Source: Evernia prunastri
Taxonomy: Eukaryota; Ascomycota; Lecanoromycetes; Lecanorales; Parmeliaceae
DNA: 64,000 nucleotides
Direction of reading: 5' to 3'
Assembly: GCA_003184365.1 (NCBI GenBank)
Contig: NKYR01000054.1
Span: 168,063-232,062 of the forward strand
Below the pieces are notes generated by a model. That model saw only the letters and a list, made by a program, of their open reading frames with translations, ran no database searches and was not told the DNA's origin. A program made the translations under genes and the position numbers. Shown piece by piece: positions 34,460 to 45,249 of the stretch; position 1 is the first letter of the stretch; every line of letters begins with the position of its first letter.

Positions 34460-34602
34460 GAACAAGCATTGGGGTTTTTCCTAGCACTAGGGGGTCTACA
34501 TATGCCTCTTCAGGTAGCTAGCCCCGGTGTTGGGACCCCGCAACACATTTCCACATGATTCCAGCTGTTTTGGAGTCTCTACATGATGGCAGGCGAAGAC
34601 TA
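34460..34602 (+). repeat. Assembly-induced duplicate of the end of repeat A
   Basis: Positions 34460-34602 repeat 34316-34458 almost base for base, separated only by the N at 34459. A single N between two copies of the same 143 bases is the mark of two contigs overlapping in a repeat and not being merged. Treat it as one copy with a hidden gap, not a biological tandem. Confidence 0.8.
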
Positions 34603-35576
34603 ACACAACATTAATCTCTTTAGACGCTGCAAACTCTAAACTCTCCCTTTTCAACTCTTACGGAGCTTTCTTTTGATCACTAATCTCTAAAATATAAATA
34701 AAGGACTCTTCTTTAAGTCCTAACATAGTTCAATCTTATCAAAAGCAGATGATGCAGAGATACGAGATGCAATGGACAACGATTAGAAGGGAAAAGGTAG
34801 TAAGATCGCGTCGTCTAACCTCGGCGGTTACTCTATCGGAGAACTCGGTATCATTGAAAAAGCTATTGGCTCTTCTCGTCACAAGACGCTGCGTCCAAGT
34901 ACCGTTGCGTCACCGAGGTTCTACCTGATCAAGGTAAGACGCGCTAGGATGTTAGAAGCTTCTTGATCAAAAAACGCCTCAATACACCAAAGCAATGGCT
35001 CTACCTAGGTGGACCCGACCTAGATTGCCGGACTTCTATTGTATAAACAATTTCACCCTATCCTACGTGTCATTGCACTTGCCAAGTCGCCTGACTGGGA
35101 ATACTTGTATGAGCAAGCAACATGATTGGCTTCTCCAATCCTGCCTATGGCCCAATTCCTATCATCTGACTCAACCCTTTGCCATTCGCGGACTCATTTT
35201 GCGTCTTTCTGGAAGACCTTTGACACTTTATTACCCCTAAGCTTCCGTATGGCTACCTTTCCGGATCCCTTCGAGAGTGCACGCGAGCTCTTTCGTTTGA
35301 GCACGGATGTGGGCGTATGCCGGAATATGGGATCGCATATATCCGCCGAGCATTCCACTTTCTTCTGCCCTCACGAGTATCTTGCAGTGTGACGTTTACA
35401 ATTTCCGACCCATTCGAAAGACCGTCGTTACTGCTTTGGCTGGGTATCAAAGGCCGATCTGTTCTTCTACTATGACCGCGCAGTACCCCTAAGTCGACGA
35501 CCTTACTTCATAGAGTCAGACTTTATGGAATGTAAATACTTGTCTTGCCACTGTCGCCGCCATTTCCATTGACATA
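34603..35576. other. Intergenic after repeat A, possible element remnant
   Basis: At 34745-34935 a plus frame broken by one stop reads ADDAEIRDAMDND, then KGKGSKIASSNLGGYSIG. It directly follows the repeat, so it could be internal sequence of a degraded retroelement; not identified. From 35100 on it is probable 5' sequence of the P450. Confidence 0.35.
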
Positions 35577-37623
35577 ATGAACCCCATGGACTATGTAGCC
35601 CCTGTGGCATTGATTTCAACGAGCGCACTTAATTTTGATGTATCATGGCGACTAGCTATATGTCTTCTGCCATTCTTTGTCATCATACTACGTGCCATAT
35701 ATCAGGCCTATTTCACAACGCTGCGAGATATACCGGGTCCATGGCAAGCCCGGTTCACACGCCTGTGGCTACTGAATGCCATCAGCTCCCGCTCCTTTCA
35801 TACTATCAATCTTGATCTGCATCGTAAATACGGTACGTTAGTATCCTATCCCTCGGTCTCACCACTCAGCCTAGAGAGATTGCCTGCAACCCCCTAACGA
35901 GATATAGGGGCCATCGTCCGTATTGCTCCTAATGAATACAGCATCGACGACCCACAGAGTGCCAAAGTCATTTACCGATCAGTGGATCAGCTGATAAAGG
36001 TAACTGAACACAATTTCCATTTGTCCACATAACGGATGCTGACACTTTCAATAGTCCCCACGATATCTAGCATGGGGGGTACCTACGATTGAACAAAACA
36101 TATTCAGTGCGCAAGACATCTCCCGCCATGCCGAGAGACGGAGACAAACTGCTCCATTATATCAGTGGAACGCCATCTTCAACTTCGAACCACAGCTCGA
36201 TATGCTTTCCGAGGAGTTTTTGGCAAGAATGTCTGATCTCGCGGATTCCCATGATGTTACTGATCTCAACCAATGGTTCCACTACTACGCTCTTGACGCC
36301 ATTGGGACCATCGCTGTAAGTGTTTGCGGTGCAAAAAATCATCCAAGCAGAGTACAGATCAGTTGACTCATTCCCAAGCTCGGTAAACCATTCAGCCTCC
36401 TTCACGCCGCCGGTGACGTAGCCGGCCTCATGGCAGCGGTGCAAAGCTACTCTCGATACGGTGCCGTCGTCGGCGTGTATCATGAACTGCATCCATCAAC
36501 ATTTCGGCTTCTTTCTCCGCTTACCCGGAAGGGCGCCTATGGCCCCGGCTACCTGGTGCGATTCATGAACGCTGCGATCGCGGCCGAAGGCACCAAGAAA
36601 AATTCCAGCGATATCGAGCATCACTTCGTCAGCATGCTTTACGCGATGCACTCTGCGTCGCCGCAAAAGTTTACGCAGGATGACATCCGCTTTCACATTG
36701 TACCTAGCATAGGTGGCGGAAGTGATACGACGGCTATTACTCTTGGGGCAGTGATTTATCATCTGATCAAGAGTCCAGATGTATGTTGTAATGTGTAGAT
36801 TGCGACAGGAGCTTGATGGCAAGAGAGAGAAAGGGAAAATTAGCTGGCCTGTTAAGCTGAGAGAGACGCAGGACTGTGCCTATCTGCAGGCTGTAATCAA
36901 GGAGACTATGAGAATGTATCCTGGGAATGGTCTGACCTTGCCAAGAATCATCCCCGAAGGTGGGTTGATGCTTGGGGGGCGTAATTTTCCGGCCGGTGTA
37001 CGTTGGCTCCTCCACTCCCTACTTCCGATCTTTTCCTGTCTCTCACCCGGGCTGCCACACACTCTCCACCCCTCACCCGGGCCTCTGAACTCCCATACTA
37101 AGTTATTCCTATGGCAACCGTTCAGATGCTGACAGACCGTTTCGCAGACAATCGTAGGCATCAACGCCTGGGTTGCAAACTTTAATAAAGACATCTTCGG
37201 CGAGGATGCCATGACATTTCGCCCAGAGCGGTGGCTTGATTCCCTGCCCGCGGGACTCGTTGAGATGGATAACTACTTCTTCACGGTGAGGAACCACATG
37301 TTCCCCTTTCTCCGTATCTATTCATCCCACCAACCATGGATTTATTACAATTCCGCTATCCTGTAGCAACGTTAACAAGTCAAATGATGCTCCATCATCC
37401 TACACTGCAGTTCGGCAAAGGCCCCAGAATCTGCTTGGGCAAGAACATCAGTCTGCTGGAGATCTGCAAGCTGATACCAATGCTGGTGCTCGAATACGAT
37501 TTTGAGCTGGCGGGTGGACGGGACGCGGAGTGGACACTGCTGAATGATTGGTTTGTGAGACAGAGAGACTATCGGGTGAGGATTTCTAGACGAAGAAACG
37601 GAGTGGTGAGGGATCGGGGGTGA
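35577..37623 (+). pseudogene. Cytochrome P450 with one frameshift
   Basis: Microsomal class P450, N-terminal anchor at residues 22-42 (VSWRLAICLLPFFVIILRAI), then the proline hinge IPGPW. Exon 1 is 35577-35832; later exons read AIVRIAPNEYSIDDP, HAERRRQTAPLYQWNAIFNF, and the I-helix IGGGSDTTAITLGAVIYHL. Near 36779-36800 the frame breaks: SPDVCCN meets a TAG, while RLRQELDGKREKGK continues one base out. The GT..AG stretch there is only 18 bases, too short for an intron. Downstream is complete: KETMRMYP (ExxR), FRPERW, and after two introns the heme loop FGKGPRICLGKNISLLEI with its Cys ligand. All other motifs are intact, so this may be a recent lesion or a sequencing error. It lies 1.8 kb after the damaged O-methyltransferase. 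Confidence 0.75.
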
Positions 37624-38698
37624 AGTTGAGAAAATGAGAAGGGATGAGGAGGGTGGTGTATGCTTGCGCTTTGATTTGGAAGAGTAGAGTTGATGATACG
37701 GCAAGTCTAGGAAGACACCTAAGGTTTTGCTGTACGCTGAGACACAGGCCACAAGGCCGAATAGATAATGCTCTACTCCGTAAGGTGTTCGACCATACCC
37801 TTGGGCCTACCAGGGACTACCAGCACCTTCCTCCTTTGAGTGACTCAAAATGATAGATTCACCCGATGCCCCGCCGGTCGCTAGTCAAAAGACCAATTTC
37901 ATGCTGACGGGACATGAAGTATCCTACTACTCTACCACTTAAGGCCTAGGCGAATGCGCGCCAGGCTGGAACCATGACAACGAGCGGGAAAGGATTTTTA
38001 GCGAGATCGTCGAATAAATAGCTCGATACTACACGAGTCCTCTTTAATAATTACGAAACATGGCTCTAAAAAGGAGACGATCCACTCTGCGCGGATATTT
38101 AGGACTTTGGATGACGACCCGCCTCATAGCCATCACACCCCGCTCTTACGTGAGCCTACCTTCAATCCTCGAGAAGGATTGGGCTGCGGCAAAATATTCT
38201 CCAATGCTACTCAAGCGGGCGGGCCGGCCGAGCTGGCATTGGCACATCCTGAAGCTTGCTAGTGGTGGAAATGCTTGCGCTACGGTGAAGGGTCTTTACA
38301 TGCGCGAAGGACTTTCAATACTACTCGAGCGGGCCTCGTAAGCGTTTTTAAATCCGAAAGGATCCAAAGTTTCCCTTTTCCTTTGCGGCTGGTCCGATGT
38401 TTCCTTCTACACCTCGTTTCACCGTGTATGGTGGGCGCCGCAGAGTCTACGTATGCACTTGAACATTTGTAATACCTAAGGTACTGTGTCTAGTCGTGAT
38501 GAAATTTTTGCCTGCTCTTCGATATCTTTAAAGTCCTTCTCGTTTGCCTGATTCCGTCTCTCCACTTCCTGAATTGGTTCCCCCCTACAAATGCACAACA
38601 TTCACGACAAGAGGCTATTCTTTCCACAGCGAAGAATCCAGTGGATCTTCAGATATCACTGGTACCACAATAACTAGGCTTCGTGGAGACGGTTGAGG
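37624..38698. other. Intergenic, no supported gene
   Basis: A short direct repeat occurs: ATACTCGAGCGGGCC-like sequence (ATGCTACTCAAGCGGGCGGGC at 38203 and ATACTACTCGAGCGGGCCTC at 38319). No frame with a recognisable domain. Confidence 0.4.
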
Positions 38699-40100
38699 AT
38701 GTCTAACTCACCCGCTGCTGTCGTCCACGACTCGTACTACGTGCAGCAGATTACAATCATGTTTGTGTTTTCGGTCCTTGCGATACTGGCGGTCTCTCTT
38801 CGATTCTGGGCCATGAGGATTCGGAGGTCATCGTTCGAGTTGCACGACTATCTCATCGTGCTGGCCCTGGTAAGAATCTACCGTCGTGAAAATCGGCTTC
38901 TCTGAACTCGTAATATCAGGTCTTCACCTTAGGCACTGCTGCCCTTTACATCTACGGTAATTCATAATATCTTGTCTCCTGTACGAAAGAAGATGCTAAA
39001 ATCGCATCTAGATGGGTTTCTCTCCGCTGCGAACGTGCCACAAGGCAGCGAAGGCCAAGAGAAAATCCTGGTCTGGGTCTTGAAGGTAATACTTCGTAGT
39101 TTATAGTACACCAAGGTTGATGACATATCGGCCAGCTTCAATTCATAAGCCCACTTATCTGGGTAGCCTCGGTCACAGCCATCCGCACTTCGATCATTTC
39201 ACTCTACATCCGACTGTTCCCGACACGACCCTTCCAAGTAGCGTGTCACGCAGTACTCGCCATAAATCTGGCTTTCTGCCTAAGTACGGTTCTTGCGGAC
39301 TGTCTCATCTGCCGACCGATATGGTATCGGTGGGATCCCTCAGTGCAGGCTGGTACATGCGGACGTCTGGACCGGCTCCACATGTTCATTGGCGTTTTCA
39401 ATCTTCTGCTTGACATTTGTGTCGTCGCTATGCCTCTGCCAGTACTCTGGGGTCTAAAGATGAGTATGAGCAAAAAGGTCGCTCTGACCGGCATCTTCGC
39501 GATGGGAATTGTGTTCGTCCTCCCTTTCCAAGACTGTTCATACCGAATTCTTGATCTCATCTGACACATGCTCTTAGCATCTGCGGCTGCACACTCTATC
39601 GCATCTGGCTGACAGAGAAGCTCTCCGGAGGCGATACTGAATCGTCAAATCCTCTGATAGGGATACTCGCTGCCCTTGAAGCGCTCCTTGGAGTCATCAA
39701 CGCCTGCCTCCCCTTGCTAAGACCTATTTTTAGAAAGATGGGAAGATCCGCGCCCAAGAAGGACAAGAGCGATGATGGAAACGACGTAAAAAGGAACAAC
39801 AACATTACGTCAGGTAGCATCCCCATAATGCTGCGTGTGAGTCACTTATGGAGTAAATCACTTCAATTATATACCTCAAGTGATGAGGAACCATCGTCTC
39901 CAAATGTCTATGGCGATGATAGCCCCATGAATGCTGCAAAGGGAACCTTACATGAATCCAGGGTTAAAAGCATCACTGAAACGAAGGGGCCAGAGATCTC
40001 TGTTTGCCGATTTATCGACGAAGAGAGCGCCTTGTGCGAAGACTACGCTTCACTCAAAGAGAAAACAAGTGGCGATGTACTGGTTGGTGAACTTAGATGA
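38699..40100 (+). CDS. Fungal rhodopsin-domain (PTH11-like) integral membrane protein, second gene
   Basis: Second member of this family in the window. Start ATG 38699. Exon 1 38699-38869 carries span 1 (ITIMFVFSVLAILAVSLRFW). Exon 2 is 38920-38956 and the next starts after CATCTAG (DGFLSAANVPQGSEGQEKIL). After acceptor CGGCCAG comes LQFISPLIWVASVTAIRTSI, IISLYIRLFPTRPFQV, DCLICRPIWYRWDP and MFIGVFNLLLDICVVAMPLP. The last exon begins ICGCTLYRIWLTEK, then a loop and the last span (LIGILAALEALLGVINACLP). It ends with a long charged Ser-rich cytosolic tail. Intron donors GTAAGA, GTAATT, GTAATA and GTTCGT. The tail is not similar to that of the gene at 27.5 kb, so they are diverged family members rather than a recent duplication. 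Function unknown. Confidence 0.83.
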
Positions 40101-40806
40101 CCATTGCCAGTCTTTGCAGGAACCAAGCTCTAGTCAGTCGTCAAGCACTGGAGTAGAAATCAGGGAAGGTGTAATGGGAGGTCAGGATTGAAGTTATGAT
40201 GGCTGCACTCGGCGAACTCATGAGGTCTTGTTTCTGCTCTGGCGTTTCGTGATCGGCGTTGTCTTAGCATAATCTAGACCAGGGGACACACCTTGGTTTT
40301 GTCTGACCTGGGCTAATAATACATCCAGCCACTAAGCCGATTCCGAGAGGTTCAGCAACTGTAAAGCCAGTGATCAAGATTCACTACAATGGTAGATTAC
40401 CACTTCCTCCGACTACCCCTTTCTCTTCGTATCTTGCCCCCAAACACTCAATAGTTGAAGGGGGGACAAGGGCGCAATAACGAGATTTGGGTACCACCAG
40501 AACTGATTTTTACGCACGGAATGAACTTTCAGGATGTACTGGCAGTTTTGAAAAAGAAGATTTGGGAAAGGTAGCAGAGGAAAATGGGATCGAATACTAT
40601 CGCGACACTCAGGTGGTCATAACGGCCCCGTTTAGCGCTGACCCTCGCTGCCTCGGACATTGCGGCTGACAAATTAGGTATCTCTAGACATATCTCTTCC
40701 GTACAAAAATATACATCAGAAGGGTCTCACTGCGACATTGCCTTGTGGTTTTGGTTTTCACGAGGAACGCACGCATGATATCCTATTTACGTTGCGCAGA
40801 GATATC
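40101..40806. other. Intergenic, promoter side of the ferric reductase
   Basis: About 700 bases. The frame of the reductase is open for some codons upstream of its ATG. No GATA cluster strong enough to call an iron-regulator site. Nothing coding. Confidence 0.4.
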
Positions 40807-42528
40807 ATGGGCTTCCCGTACCACTTCGTTACCTTGAATGATGAGCAAAGCTTGCGTCGCCGCCAATTATTGGATGGCTACGGCCAATTTGCGCAGCTCT
40901 CTATTTTGCTCCTACCTCTTGTATATCAGCTATGCTTGGGACTGCGTATTCTATTGTCTAGAATATGGCTTCCCAACCCCCAAGCGGTCAAAGAGCATCA
41001 AAGCCCGGTCATAGCAGGCTTTAAACAGCCTGGCAAGGGCTATTCGACGAATTTGCTGGCACGAATCCGTTGGTTCCTTGATGGCGAACTCTTCGAGGGT
41101 TCGAACACCAGACAAGAATGGCTGATTGCAAGTCTCTGGACTGCGTGGCTGCTTGTGCTAGTCTTCAAGGATACTGGCGACGACTACCTCCATTTGACGA
41201 GACGGTTCGGCATAGTTGCGGCTTCGCAGTTGCCACTTCACTATTTGCTAGCTGCCAAATCTTGGAGCCCCGTTCAGTATCTGACTCGAATGTCCCACGA
41301 GGAACTCAACCCCTACCATCGGCTTCTTGGGAGGATACTCATCGCGTTGTTCTCCGTCCATGCAGCGATGTACCTGAATTTTTACATCCAGTTGAACCTC
41401 CTGTCCAAACGGATTCAAGATCGAGACGTGATACTTGGGCTCATGGCAATCACTACTTTCATGCTCATTGGTACAACCGCTCTTGCGAAGATACGTACTT
41501 GGAACTACCGCCTTTTCTTCTACCTTCACGTAGTACTCTCTCTATCTCTCCTACCGATACTATTCTTCCACGTCTCCCATATTCGACGATACATTATCGA
41601 GTCAACGGCTGTCTATCTGATTCTCATTGTACAACGCAATGTGTCGCAGAGCACAGGTGAAGCAACTATGGAGCTTGTACCCTCGACCAATCTACTATCC
41701 ATTACCGTGCCGCTCACAAAGACCCTTTCTTCCAAGACGTACGCACAAGGCCAGCACATCTACCTTGGCTTCCCCTCGCTGCCTCAGAAGCTCCGCATTA
41801 ACCCTTTCTCAATCGCCAACAGGGATCCCCAGGACGACAAGAAGATAGAGCTTGTGGCTCGTGCTCTCTCCGGTACAACTGCTATGCTTGCCGATTATGC
41901 CCGCAATCAAAAGACCACAACTCTCACTCTCGAAGGACCCTATGGGGCCGCAAGGTACTTTCCAGACCTTGTGACTTACGATCGGGTTCTCTTCGTCGCA
42001 GGTGGGGTAGGAGCAACCTTCACATTGCCCCTCTACCTCGATCTGTTGCACAAAGATGCTAGAGGGGAGCAGGCGCCCAGTATAAAATTTGTGTGGAGTG
42101 TCCGGCAAGTCGCTGATGCTCGATGGGGTATCGAGAAAATACTCGAATCCTGTGGCACGCTGCCTGAAAGCTTCAGCGCATACACCACTCAAGGTGCTAC
42201 AGACGGTTCGGGCTCCGAGCAATTGGCTCGCAAGGCACAGAGTCAAGCTGAACCGGAAGTCAGCGACTCTATTGAGCTTCAAGAGCGAGACCGCCTACTC
42301 AGCAACTCGCCTGAGGATTCTGCGTCAAGAGCTGCAAAGATGATGCAAAATGGCCGTCCTGATTTTCGTGCCTTGGTTGGTGAAGTGTTCTCGTACAATG
42401 ACCGTGAGAGGGTCGCGGTTCTGGTTTGTGGACCCAGAGGTATGGGTGCGACCGTTAGAAAAGAGGTCGGGAGGTGGATTTGGAGAGGAAGGGACGTTTT
42501 CTGGCATGGGGAGGAATTTGGGTGGTGA
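40807..42528 (+). CDS. Ferric/cupric reductase transmembrane component (FRE family), 573 aa
   Basis: NADPH-dependent metalloreductase that passes electrons via FAD and two hemes across the membrane. Single exon; the first ATG in the open frame is 40807 (MGFPYHFVTLNDEQ). Membrane spans include AQLSILLLPLVYQLCLGLRI, WLIASLWTAWLLVLVF, ILIALFSVHAAMYL, VILGLMAITTFMLIGTTALA and LFFYLHVVLSLSLLPILFF. Heme His candidates lie in LPLHYLLA, NPYHRLLGRI, FSVHAAM, FYLHVV and FFHVSH. FAD site: HIYLGFP then INPFSIAN (in place of HPFTI). NADPH site: LFVAGGVGATFTLPLY and VLVCGPRGMG. The C-terminal FAD/NAD domain has an acidic disordered insert (DSIELQERDRLLSNSPEDSA). No signal peptide is evident. Intact. Copper or iron preference is not shown by sequence. 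Confidence 0.92.
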   Translation: MGFPYHFVTLNDEQSLRRRQLLDGYGQFAQLSILLLPLVYQLCLGLRILLSRIWLPNPQAVKEHQSPVIAGFKQPGKGYSTNLLARIRWFLDGELFEGSNTRQEWLIASLWTAWLLVLVFKDTGDDYLHLTRRFGIVAASQLPLHYLLAAKSWSPVQYLTRMSHEELNPYHRLLGRILIALFSVHAAMYLNFYIQLNLLSKRIQDRDVILGLMAITTFMLIGTTALAKIRTWNYRLFFYLHVVLSLSLLPILFFHVSHIRRYIIESTAVYLILIVQRNVSQSTGEATMELVPSTNLLSITVPLTKTLSSKTYAQGQHIYLGFPSLPQKLRINPFSIANRDPQDDKKIELVARALSGTTAMLADYARNQKTTTLTLEGPYGAARYFPDLVTYDRVLFVAGGVGATFTLPLYLDLLHKDARGEQAPSIKFVWSVRQVADARWGIEKILESCGTLPESFSAYTTQGATDGSGSEQLARKAQSQAEPEVSDSIELQERDRLLSNSPEDSASRAAKMMQNGRPDFRALVGEVFSYNDRERVAVLVCGPRGMGATVRKEVGRWIWRGRDVFWHGEEFGW

Positions 42529-43172
42529 GCTGGAGATTGTGGCTTTCAATAGGTATATCGAAAACGATGAACAAAAGATTTTGGTAAAAATCATCAGTAT
42601 AATATTTGTTTGGGGTTTCTACGTGCCAACAACTTCGCTCCACGTTTCCGCCAATCAAGGTCCACCATGTTCCAGAGACAATGCAGCCGTGCTCATAAGG
42701 GACAATTTCTTCATACACGATATACAAGAATTTGAAACGGACGAAGACCTGCAGCGTTAGCATTGGATACCGATCTGAATTAATAAGCTCTGAAGAATGC
42801 TTCGAGGAAGCGCGGAGGTGGACTCAAGAAGTTTGGCAGACACTGTTGAACCTACAGATTGGCTGTCCATGCAACGTGAGGTGGCAGATATTGAGCGGTC
42901 GAGGAGATGGCTTCAACGTAGCGTGATGGATGTGAATGGTCACTGCATCGATCTAGTAGGTCTCCACATGAATATCGTACACTAGAGTCTAGTCGAGCAA
43001 ACAACAAGCAAACAATCTGCTCTAGACATAATTGAGCAGTCTTTGCACTTCTACCATGGTAGTTACCGCCTTAATCCTCTAGAGCCCCATGTGCAAATTT
43101 TCAGAATCCCCCCTCCAGCTCGCCTGCTCTTTGTAACCATCAAGCCTTCAGCACACGCTAGCACCCGTGGAA
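42529..43172. other. Intergenic
   Basis: Terminator side of the reductase and promoter side of the nucleoside hydrolase. Small plus frames at 42732-42985 have no motif. CTCTAGA-like short repeats near 42985-43025. Confidence 0.4.
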
Positions 43173-44562
43173 ATGGAAGACGATTTCGCATCGGACAAGG
43201 AGCGCATACCCTTGTGGCTAGACTGTGACACAGGTACATACAGCACGGTAAAGCGCGCCGATTGCTTCGGCCCTCAACGTTCGTTCCCTCTCTGACCATG
43301 ACCAGGGCACGACGTACGAAACCCCCTCCCCAACCAATCCGTGCTTTCCTCTCCCACCCCGCAACCGGGGGATCCTGACGCTGGTCACAGGACGCCTTTG
43401 CCATCCTCCTCGCGGCCCACAATCCTTCCCTGCATCTCCTGGGCGTCAGCACCGTCCACGGCAATGCCTCCCTCGAGCAGACGACCGATAACACATTGAG
43501 TGTCCTGACGGCTATAGGGAGGTCGGACGTGCCGGTCCATCCTGGGGCTGCGAAGCCGTTCTGCAGGAACGCGGTGCATGCGGCTGATATACATGGTAAC
43601 TTCTTCGCAATCTAAGCAAAGGATGACGGTGCTGGACGCTTGCTAAATGGTCACAAAGGCGTATCCGGTCTCGATGGCACGACACTCTTACCTCGACCTA
43701 AGTCGAAGCCTGTCACAAAGCCTAATGCTGTCCTGGCTATGCGGCACGCATTGATCGAGCAGCCCGAGGGGACGGCGTGGTTGGTGGCTACGGGGGCGCT
43801 GACGGATGTGGCTTTACTGTTCGCTACATTCCCGGAGCTGGTGGAGCGTATCAAGGGCTTGAGTATCATGGGTGGGGCAATAGGAGGCGGGTTCACGGAC
43901 GCGCCGATGGGGCATGTGAAGGGGGAGGGGGAGAGGTTTGGGAATTGGACTAGGTGGGCAGAGTTCAACATCTACGTAAGAGCTACCTGAGGTCCTTTGA
44001 CTTTGGCGCGGGAGTAGATCGGGGTCTGATGCTGAAGCAGTGCGATCCCGAAGCCGCGAAATCAATCTTCTCGAACAGCGCGCTTGCGGCCAAGACGACC
44101 CTGATACCGCTGGACCTCACCCATCAGGTCCTAGCGACAAGGGAGGTCCAGCAGACGTTGCTGACAGGGACACCCTTGACGACTTCCTCGACAGCTGCGG
44201 CAAATCTCCGACAAATGTTCCACGACCTCCTTCTGTATTTCGCCCATACCTACCGCGAGGTCTATGGCCTCACACAAGGACCACCGCTACATGACCCAAT
44301 CGCTGTGGCTGTATGCCTGGAAGCAGTCATAGACCCGACCATGAAGGTCGCCGACAACGGAGGCGAAAGGTGGCACGTCAACATCGTAACGGATGGATTG
44401 CATAGCCGCCACGAGGAGGAAAGAGGGCAGGTAGGCAGAACGGTGATCACCAAAGCCGACCAGGGCGGCGTGCTCATCCCCCGGAGCATGGACGTCCACA
44501 GCTTCTGGAAGGTGCTAGACCGCTGCCTCCAAGCAGCCGAAAGAGCCATCTCCGATCCGTAG
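43173..44562 (+). CDS. Inosine-uridine-preferring nucleoside hydrolase, 370 aa, with an 8-nt microexon
   Basis: Ca2+-dependent N-ribohydrolase that splits nucleosides to base and ribose (URH1/IUNH family). Exons by hand: 43173-43233, 43306-43313, 43391-43595, 43659-43975 and 44041-44562, total 371 codons. The defining DxDxxxDD calcium motif (LDCDTGHDDAFAI) is assembled across three exons, its GHD part coming from the 8-base exon 2. This is flanked by CATGACCAG and GTACGA. Further family marks: AKPFCRNAVHAADIHG, VATGALTDVALLFATFPELV, LSIMGGAIGGG, AEFNIYCDPEAA, and the active-site LHDPIAVA with its His-Asp. The gene is convergent with the parvulin gene, 54 bases between stops. Confidence 0.92.
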
Positions 44563-44616
44563 CAAAATTCTCTCTCTGTCTCCGTCCATCCGTACTCCAA
44601 ACATTGCAGCGCACGC

Positions 44617-45113
44617 TCATCGCCGTCCCTCCACCATGATGATATGATACCCATGCCCGCTCTTCACCTCCGCGTACTTCGGATCCCCCGTCGTGCTCGG
44701 CTCCAGCCCGTACGCCGCCTGCTCGTACGCCGCCTCGAGCGACCCCCGGACCTTCCACCCCAGGCTCCCGCCCTGCCGCGCTTTGTCCTCGGAGAATTCG
44801 CGGGCGACGTCGTCGAATCTGGCGCCGGCGCGGAGTCGGGCCAGCGCTTCTTCTTTCTTGGAGTATTTCTCGCACTTTTTGAGGGGGGGGAGGTGCTGGT
44901 TAGCTTTTTTTTCTTGGTTCCCGCGTGCAGAGGGGGAAGAAGGGAGGGGAGGGGAGGGGAGGGAGGATGTACCAGGATGTGGCGGGTGTTGATCGCCGTT
45001 GCGGGTTTTAGCTTTGAGGATCCGGCGCTGTCGTCTTTGGCGGTGGAGGCTTTGCTTTTGTCTTTGGTGGACTTGTCGCCGCCTTTCGCTGCGGGTTTCT
45101 TGCTGGGTGCCAT
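44617..45113 (-). CDS. Parvulin peptidyl-prolyl isomerase, PIN4 type, 132 aa
   Basis: Small nuclear/nucleolar parvulin with a role in ribosome-related and chromatin processes in the family. Exons 44973-45113 and 44617-44874, total 133 codons. The N-terminus is Lys/Ser/Ala-rich (MAPSKKPAAKGGDKSTKDKS), the DNA-binding-type basic extension of PIN4. The PPIase domain runs from INTRHILCEKYSKKEEA (built over the splice) through LRAGARFDDVAREFSEDKA, RQGGSLGW and the C-terminal GYHIIMVEGRR. The 98-base intron is almost a pure (TCCCC)n/C-rich tract with an unusual AAG acceptor. No WW domain. Stop at 44617-44619. Confidence 0.93.
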
Positions 45114-45249
45114 GGCTAGATCGTTTGTTGTGCGTCGCAGCGAAATGGATGTTTGATGTCTGGTTCGTGGAGATGTGGGGTAGCGCTGATGCCAAAAAGT
45201 TAAAAGGATGAGCTAGCTACCTTACGTACTGTTGTACGCTAGCGTAAGT

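Noticed and set aside
40738..40806. Ferric reductase starting at 40738
   Set aside because: The codon is TTG; the first ATG is 40807, giving the family-like MGFPYHFVTL start.
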